From assembly GCA_902493545.1 (NCBI GenBank), contig CABUQI010000094.1:1-5202 (forward strand): a stretch of 5,202 bases of DNA, given 5' to 3'. Both the position numbers and the translations under genes were made by a program. This document shows, in pieces, positions 1 to 5,202 of the stretch. The DNA is from an uncultured Collinsella sp. (GTDB lineage Bacteria; Actinomycetota; Coriobacteriia; Coriobacteriales; Coriobacteriaceae). Position 1 is the stretch's first letter. Each line of letters opens with the position of its first letter. The notes under the pieces are model-generated. The model searched no databases and had not been told where the DNA came from. It saw only the letters and a list, made by a program, of their open reading frames with translations.

Positions 1-225
1 AATGACCTCGTCCTGCTGCTCCTTGGTGAGCGTGTGGAAGTTCACGGCATAGCCGGAAACGCGGATGGTCAGCTGCGGGTACTTCTCGGGGTGAGCCTGA
101 GCATCGAGCAACGTCTCACGGTTGAAGACGTTGATGTTCAGGTGATGGCCACCCTTCTCGGCGTAAGCGTCGAGCATGTGGACCAGGTTATCGGCCTGAG
201 TCTCGGAAACTTCAGAAACCTTCAT
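1..225 (-). CDS. grcA: Stand-alone glycyl-radical domain subunit of split pyruvate formate-lyase (3' end outside window)
   Basis: The ATG at 225-223 opens 75 codons to the window edge. The product is the C-terminal glycyl-radical domain of pyruvate formate-lyase made as a separate small protein. Visible features are a GGHHLNINVFNRE segment (residues 25-37), then HPEKYPQLTI and the radical motif RVSGYAV, with the radical glycine at G58 (codon 54-52). The last visible residues, LTKEQQDEVI, match the PflB tail, so only about 8 codons should be missing and the full length should be near 84 residues. Start choice: AAGGAG lies 7 bases before this ATG, and an upstream in-frame GTG has no such site. 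It is downstream of, and co-oriented with, the PFL core gene, which lacks this domain. Expected role: the activating enzyme (a radical-SAM protein, not in the window) makes the G58 radical, and the domain docks in the core to drive CoA-dependent cleavage of pyruvate to acetyl-CoA and formate. The symbol is used by domain type. Unlike E. coli YfiD/GrcA (127 residues), it lacks that protein's unrelated N-terminal part and resembles PflB itself. Confidence 0.93.
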   Translation of the reverse strand, partial: MKVSEVSETQADNLVHMLDAYAEKGGHHLNINVFNRETLLDAQAHPEKYPQLTIRVSGYAVNFHTLTKEQQDEVI

Positions 226-248
226 AATGTGTCTCCTTCGATCGATAG

Positions 249-268
249 GCACCGGCCGAAACCGGCGC
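249..268 (-). repeat. GC-rich hairpin upstream of the glycyl-radical subunit RBS
   Basis: On the minus strand GCGCCGG (268-262) can pair with CCGGTGC (255-249) around a 6-base loop, with one G-U pair. It ends about 9 bases before the AAGGAG ribosome binding site. It may shape 5' ends after cleavage between the two cistrons or reduce transcription into the small gene. Function is inferred only. Confidence 0.45.
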
Positions 269-284
269 GCTAATCAGTAATCGT

Positions 285-309
285 TATTGTTAGTATAGCA
301 CTAACAATA
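285..309 (-). repeat. Perfect 10-bp AT-rich inverted repeat just after the PFL core stop
   Basis: The arms are 285-294 (TATTGTTAGT on the plus strand) and 300-309 (ACTAACAATA), with a 5-base loop. In the mRNA the hairpin begins one base after the UAA stop codon. No U-run follows on the minus strand, so it does not look like a complete intrinsic terminator. It could protect or process the mRNA, slow transcription, or serve as a DNA operator. Confidence 0.6.
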
Positions 310-310
310 G

Positions 311-2362
<2,052 letters not shown>

Positions 2363-2365
2363 TGT

Positions 2366-2385
2366 GTAACCACGCTCCTAGTTAC
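2366..2385 (-). promoter_or_regulatory. Leader hairpin displaying the pflB ribosome binding site in its loop
   Basis: On the minus strand GTAAC (2385-2381) and GTTAC (2370-2366) form a perfect 5-bp stem around a 10-base loop that contains the Shine-Dalgarno AGGAG (2379-2375). The stem lies between the binding site and the ATG at 2362, in a spacer of 12 bases. The fold is short, and any effect on translation is inferred. Confidence 0.4.
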
Positions 2386-2392
2386 GTGTAAT

Positions 2393-2412
2393 GCGGCGCT
2401 CTCTCACACCGC
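2393..2412 (-). repeat. Small GC-rich hairpin in the pflB leader
   Basis: On the minus strand GCGGTG (2412-2407) can pair with CGCCGC (2398-2393) around an 8-base loop, with one G-U pair. It lies 8 bases upstream of the hairpin that carries the pflB ribosome binding site. It may be a structural element of the pflB 5' untranslated region. Confidence 0.3.
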
Positions 2413-2576
2413 TGCTTATTGAATTCTTGAATTATCGGCTTGCACTACCGGCTTCTTCCGTTCTTCACCACACGTTGGTACAGGGAAAAACGTTTGTCCA
2501 CCTTGGAACTGCAACCCAAAACCCAAGATTTCACCCGTTTGAGAAGGATAACATAGCTACCCCCTTCATCAGGGCT

Positions 2577-2619
2577 GTTATATGTTTCTTTTTTTATACC
2601 ATTAGGGCGTTTTTAACAA
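2577..2619 (-). promoter_or_regulatory. Candidate pflB promoter region (AT-rich)
   Basis: Read on the minus strand, this stretch has TTGTTA (2619-2614) as a possible -35, then TATAAA (2598-2593) after a 15-base spacer, then TATAAC (2582-2577). It is the most AT-rich part of the intergenic region and faces pflB, which would give a leader of roughly 200-230 bases. The spacing from TTGTTA to TATAAA is shorter than the ideal 17. I could not find a convincing FNR or Rex palindrome around it. Confidence 0.35.
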
Positions 2620-2748
2620 ATCCGCAGGAAATGCGAGCGCGAACAACTACCGTTCACCGATTTGTTTGGTATTTTTCCTTGCCTTTGTACGACGTTCACT
2701 CTAGCTGTTATGCCAGCTTTAGCAGGGTAAAGTGCCTCTGAGTAGGCT

Positions 2749-2763
2749 TTAGGACATGCCTAA
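2749..2763. promoter_or_regulatory. TTAGG-N5-CCTAA palindrome, candidate operator
   Basis: TTAGG (2749-2753) and CCTAA (2759-2763) are perfect 5-base arms around a 5-base centre. MarR-family dimers bind short palindromes of about this size, often upstream of their own gene, and the marR gene starts 150 bases downstream. Further TTAGG/CCTAA copies nearby fit an operator cluster. There is no experimental basis here. Confidence 0.3.
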
Positions 2764-2834
2764 CGATCTGCCCCAAACTTTACTGGCACCGACGGTGTAC
2801 GGAGGTCGCCTAAAGGTAGTTTTCTAGGCATGTC
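2753..2834. repeat. 10-bp perfect inverted repeat with 62-base spacer
   Basis: GACATGCCTA at 2753-2762 is the exact reverse complement of TAGGCATGTC at 2825-2834. A nested pair lies partly inside it: GTAAAGT near 2727 and ACTTTAC near 2778. In a plus-strand transcript the 10-bp arms could close a multi-branched leader structure. As DNA they could be two separate binding sites. The left arm overlaps the TTAGG-N5-CCTAA palindrome. Confidence 0.45.
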
Positions 2835-2872
2835 TCAAAATCTACCGTATAGGGCGCGCGTGCAAGGGTATC

Positions 2873-2921
2873 ATCTTTCACCGAAAATAGTTTCTAGTGT
2901 TAGGGGTTTTCGGTGGAAGAT
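2873..2921 (+). promoter_or_regulatory. Long palindrome/hairpin covering the marR start codon
   Basis: Arms 2873-2887 and 2907-2921 match at 14 of 15 positions, and the one mismatch is a G-U pair in RNA. They include the perfect 9-bp pair CACCGAAAA / TTTTCGGTG. The 19-base loop carries AGGGG, the probable marR ribosome binding site. The GTG start codon (2913-2915) lies inside the right arm, so a folded transcript would hide the start codon. Alternatively the DNA palindrome is an autoregulatory operator for the MarR protein. Confidence 0.55.
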
Positions 2922-3362
2922 ACCGATTTCCATGAGCTTGGGCGTCAACTCCTTACCGAGTTTGGCGGCATTCACCAGCGCGTTTCGCGCTTTGTGGACA
3001 AAGCTCTCAGCGGCGAGATGGCTGTCATGCGCGCCCTTATGCTCGCTGGCGGTTCGCTCACGCCGAGCGAGCTCGCTGATCGCGCCTGGGTCTCGAATGC
3101 CCGCATTGCCAATATCCTACGCGCTCTCGAAGCCAAAGGCTGGGTTGAGCGTGAGCACTCAAAGACCGACCGTCGTCGCGTACACGTCATAGTGACCGAC
3201 AAGGGATTCCAGGATCTCGAAATCAAACGCCGGGAATTCGAGGACCGCACCGCGGCTTTCCTCGAGCAGCTCGGCGAAACAGATACCCAAGAGATGGTAC
3301 GCCTTCTTAGACGTGCCAACGAAATTATCGACCACAATCAAGAAAGGAGAGATGCCGAGTGA
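2913..3362 (+). CDS. MarR-family winged-helix transcriptional regulator
   Basis: This 149-residue protein has a MarR layout. An N-terminal dimer helix (about 5-32) is followed by a winged helix-turn-helix at about 35-98: LTPSELADRAWVSNARIANILRALEAKGWV is the HTH and recognition helix, and KTDRRRVHVIVTDKG is the wing with the typical DRR. C-terminal helices follow (about 99-145). The length is normal for the family. The GTG start is forced because a TAG lies four codons upstream in frame and no other start intervenes. AGGGG sits 6 bases before it. The start codon is embedded in a long inverted repeat, which suggests autoregulation. The stop codon overlaps the start of the ABC exporter gene by 4 bases (GTGA), so the two are translationally coupled. 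By family precedent it is most likely a local repressor of the exporter that responds to an unknown small molecule. Control of the divergent pflB is possible but unsupported. Confidence 0.93.
   Translation: MEDTDFHELGRQLLTEFGGIHQRVSRFVDKALSGEMAVMRALMLAGGSLTPSELADRAWVSNARIANILRALEAKGWVEREHSKTDRRRVHVIVTDKGFQDLEIKRREFEDRTAAFLEQLGETDTQEMVRLLRRANEIIDHNQERRDAE
3343..3349 (+). promoter_or_regulatory. Ribosome binding site for the ABC exporter gene
   Basis: AAAGGAG lies 9 bases before the GTG at 3359 and within the last codons of marR. It decides for the overlapping GTG start. The nearer ATG at 3352 opens a frame that stops after nine codons. Confidence 0.75.
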
Positions 3363-5202
3363 GGATTCTCAAGCTCTTTAAAAAGCATATCCTGGCACTG
3401 TTCACAGCTATCGTACTCATCGTAATCAGCTGCAACGCCGACCTGGCACTGCCTACCTATATGAGCGATATCGTCGACGTGGGCGTGCAGCAAGGCGGTA
3501 TCGCCTCGCCCGTGCCCGACACCATTCGCGCCGAATCGCTCGACGACCTCGAACTCTTTATGAGCGCCAAGGACGCCAAAACTGTGGAGGCCGTGTTTAG
3601 CAATGCGGACAATAACGGCATTCGAACGTACAAGGGCACCGAGGAGGAGCGCGCCGACGGCGGCAAGATTGCCGACATCATGAGCCTGCCCGAGACCGTC
3701 GTGCTCGCCTTCAACCAGGGCATCGACGCCGACTCCATGGGCGACATGACCGGCGCATCCACCGAGGCAAGCGATGGCGGCGCCGCCCAGGCCATGCCCA
3801 CCCCCGAGCAGATGGCGGCGATGACGCCCGAGCAGCTCGCCGAGATGCAGCAGAAGGTCGCAGCGGCGCAGAACATGCAAAAGCAGATTGATGCCGATGG
3901 CGGTAAGATCACCATGAAGAGCCTGCGCCTAGGCGTTGAAGGCGGTCTTATCGATCAGGGCAAGCTCGTCGAGGGCGCCAACGATATGGCAGACAAAATG
4001 GGCTCCATGTCGGGCTCCATCGTCACCCAGCGCGCCGTGAGCTATGTACAGGACGAGTACAAGGCACAGGGCATCGACCCCGCCGACGTGCAAAACGCCT
4101 ACCTGGGCCGCATGGCGACCACGATGTTTGGGCTGTGCCTGGTGTCGCTCGTCGCCACCATCCTGACCGGTGCCGTGGCGTCGCGCACCGCCTGCTCCAT
4201 CGCCCGCGACCTGCGCCGCGAGACCTTCAACAAGGTTATGCACTTCTCGCCGGCCGAGGTGGGCAAGTTTAGCCAGGCCTCGCTCATCACCCGCTGCACC
4301 AACGATATTCAGCAGATCCAGATGGCCGCAACCCTGTTTATCCGCATGTGCCTGATGGCCCCCGTCATGGGCATCGTCGCCGTCATGCGCGTCCTGGCCA
4401 ACCACACCGGTCTGGAGTGGACCATCGCCGTGGCCATCATCGCGGTTTCGGCCGTTGTCGGCGTGCTCATGGGCCTCACCATGCCCAAGTTCAAAAAGAT
4501 GCAGAGCTTTGTGGACCGCGTGAACCTTACCGCCCGCGAGCTGCTCGACGGCCTGATGCCCATCCGATCGTTCAACCGCGAGGAGCATGAGCTCGAGCGC
4601 TTTGACAAGGCTTCGCTCGACCTGATGACCACGCAGCTCTACACCAACCGCGCCATGAGCTTTATGATGCCGCTCATGATGCTCGTCATGAACTGCATCA
4701 CCGTGCTTATCGTCTGGTTTGGCGCGCAGGGCGTGTCCGACGGCGTGATGCAGGTTGGCAACATGATGGCGTTTATCTCCTACACCATGCAGATCGTTAT
4801 GGCGTTTATGATCCTCACCATGGTTTCGGTCATCCTGCCCCGTGCCGAGGTCGCAGCCGAGCGCGTGGAAGAGGTCATCACCTGCCCCACCAGCATCAAC
4901 GACCCCGCCTCGCCCAAACTGCCCACGGCCAGCGCGCCGCGCGGTGAGCTCACCTTCCGCGACGTGAGCTTCCAGTATCCCGATGCCCGCGCCGACGTCA
5001 TCAGCGGCGTAAACTTCACCACGCACGCCGGTCAGATGCTCGGCATCATTGGCTCCACGGGCTCGGGCAAGTCCACGCTTGTGCAGCTCATCCCGCGCCT
5101 GTACGACGTCACGGGCGGCAGCATTTCGCTCGACGGCATCGACGTGCGCGACATGACCCTTTCCGAGCTGCGCCGCCGCATTGGTTACATCCCGCAGCAG
5201 GG
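3359..5202 (+). CDS. Type I ABC exporter half-transporter (membrane domain fused to ATPase), 3' end outside window
   Basis: The frame is open from the GTG at 3359 to the window edge, giving 614 visible residues. TM1 lies at about 11-32, ending ALPTYMSDIVDVGV as in MdlB/YfiB-type exporters. TM2 (about 252-274), TM3 (325-347), TM4 (354-374), TM5 (433-455) and TM6 (469-493) follow. The coupling segment SLITRCTNDIQQIQ is at 308-321, and LLDGLMPIRSFNREE is at 395-409. The ATPase domain starts near 529 with A-loop Y540, Walker A GSTGSGKST at 565-573 (K571) and Q-loop Q613. The signature motif, Walker B and H-loop lie beyond the window. An oddity is that residues about 44-247 form an insertion of roughly 200 residues in the first extracytoplasmic loop, where typical exporters have a few tens. 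It is Met/Gln/Ala-rich, with a TPEQM...TPEQL repeat at 148-160. The gene overlaps marR by 4 bases. Substrate is unknown. A drug or metabolite efflux role, probably as a heterodimer with a second half-transporter downstream, is inferred from MarR-ABC-ABC operons. Confidence 0.93.
   Translation, partial: MRILKLFKKHILALFTAIVLIVISCNADLALPTYMSDIVDVGVQQGGIASPVPDTIRAESLDDLELFMSAKDAKTVEAVFSNADNNGIRTYKGTEEERADGGKIADIMSLPETVVLAFNQGIDADSMGDMTGASTEASDGGAAQAMPTPEQMAAMTPEQLAEMQQKVAAAQNMQKQIDADGGKITMKSLRLGVEGGLIDQGKLVEGANDMADKMGSMSGSIVTQRAVSYVQDEYKAQGIDPADVQNAYLGRMATTMFGLCLVSLVATILTGAVASRTACSIARDLRRETFNKVMHFSPAEVGKFSQASLITRCTNDIQQIQMAATLFIRMCLMAPVMGIVAVMRVLANHTGLEWTIAVAIIAVSAVVGVLMGLTMPKFKKMQSFVDRVNLTARELLDGLMPIRSFNREEHELERFDKASLDLMTTQLYTNRAMSFMMPLMMLVMNCITVLIVWFGAQGVSDGVMQVGNMMAFISYTMQIVMAFMILTMVSVILPRAEVAAERVEEVITCPTSINDPASPKLPTASAPRGELTFRDVSFQYPDARADVISGVNFTTHAGQMLGIIGSTGSGKSTLVQLIPRLYDVTGGSISLDGIDVRDMTLSELRRRIGYIPQQ

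Larger units (their letters stand above)
226..310 (-). other. Intergenic gap between the two PFL genes, with ribosome binding site
   Basis: This 85-base spacer separates the TAA stop of the PFL core from the ATG of the glycyl-radical subunit. The two reading frames differ. Besides the TAA at 313-311 there is a TGA in the frame of the small gene, so a single base error cannot fuse the genes. It contains an AT-rich hairpin directly after the stop, a GC-rich hairpin, and a good Shine-Dalgarno sequence (AAGGAG) 7 bases before the ATG. This supports independent translation of the small gene from a probably shared mRNA. Confidence 0.8.
2363..2912. other. 550-base divergent intergenic region between pflB and marR
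   Basis: No credible gene lies here: open frames on the plus strand (for example 2391-2741) show no recognisable protein features. The half near pflB (2363-2620) has leader hairpins and an AT-rich promoter-like stretch. The half near marR (2720-2912) is dense in inverted repeats and in TTAGG/CCTAA pentamers, at 2602, 2749, 2759, 2809 and 2900. The size and structure suggest separate regulated promoters on each side and possibly a structured leader for marR. No tRNA, riboswitch class or insertion sequence was recognised. Confidence 0.7.

Noticed and set aside
285..309. Intrinsic terminator after the PFL core gene
   Set aside because: The stem is AT-rich and no run of U follows on the minus strand. 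The essential radical subunit lies just downstream.
285..309. Rex or FNR operator
   Set aside because: TTGTTAG...CTAACAA resembles a Rex-type palindrome, but the spacing is longer than the usual 18-base site and it lies between cistrons rather than at a promoter. FNR-type TTGAT-N4-ATCAA is not present.
2419..2434. Direct repeat TTGAATTC/TTGAATTA in the pflB leader region
   Set aside because: It is short and AT-rich, has only two copies and is not placed at a recognisable promoter, so chance explains it.
2830..3192. Plus-strand open frame of 120 codons starting upstream of marR
   Set aside because: It overlaps most of marR in another frame, has no good ribosome binding site and shows no protein family features.
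3929..5026. Open frame of 365 codons on the minus strand, antisense to the ABC exporter
   Set aside because: It is rich in His, Gly, Asp and Ala with no domain, and the plus strand carries clear membrane segments and Walker A in the same region.

Overview
The window is a stretch of a moderately GC-rich bacterial chromosome from an organism that ferments anaerobically. A pyruvate formate-lyase (PFL) lies beside a MarR-controlled ABC exporter, and the codon usage favours G/C at third positions. I infer an anaerobic actinobacterium of the Coriobacteriia type (for example a Collinsella relative). That is an impression from the protein sequences and was not tested by any search.

Left half, minus strand: positions 2362 to 311 encode a 683-residue PFL core. 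It carries the catalytic Cys-Cys pair and the substrate-pocket motifs but stops just before the C-terminal glycyl-radical domain. After an 85-base gap with its own ribosome binding site and two predicted hairpins, a second small gene starts at 225 and runs off the left edge. It encodes exactly the missing domain, including the RVSGYAV radical-glycine motif. Together the two products cover one complete PFL (683 plus about 84 residues, against 760 in E. coli PflB). The radical-bearing part of this enzyme is therefore a separate polypeptide. This is the most notable thing in the window.

Middle: a 550-base non-coding region (2363-2912) separates the divergent pflB and marR genes. It holds an AT-rich promoter-like stretch facing pflB, a leader hairpin that displays the pflB ribosome binding site, and several inverted repeats towards marR. 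One of these is a 15-bp-arm palindrome whose right arm contains the marR start codon.

Right half, plus strand: a 149-residue MarR-family regulator with a GTG start overlaps by 4 bases (GTGA) the start of a type I ABC exporter half-transporter (membrane domain plus ATPase). The exporter gene runs off the right edge just after the Q-loop. It has an unusual insertion of about 200 residues between the first two membrane helices. Regulator and exporter form one transcription unit, most simply a MarR-controlled efflux system. A second half-transporter probably follows outside the window.
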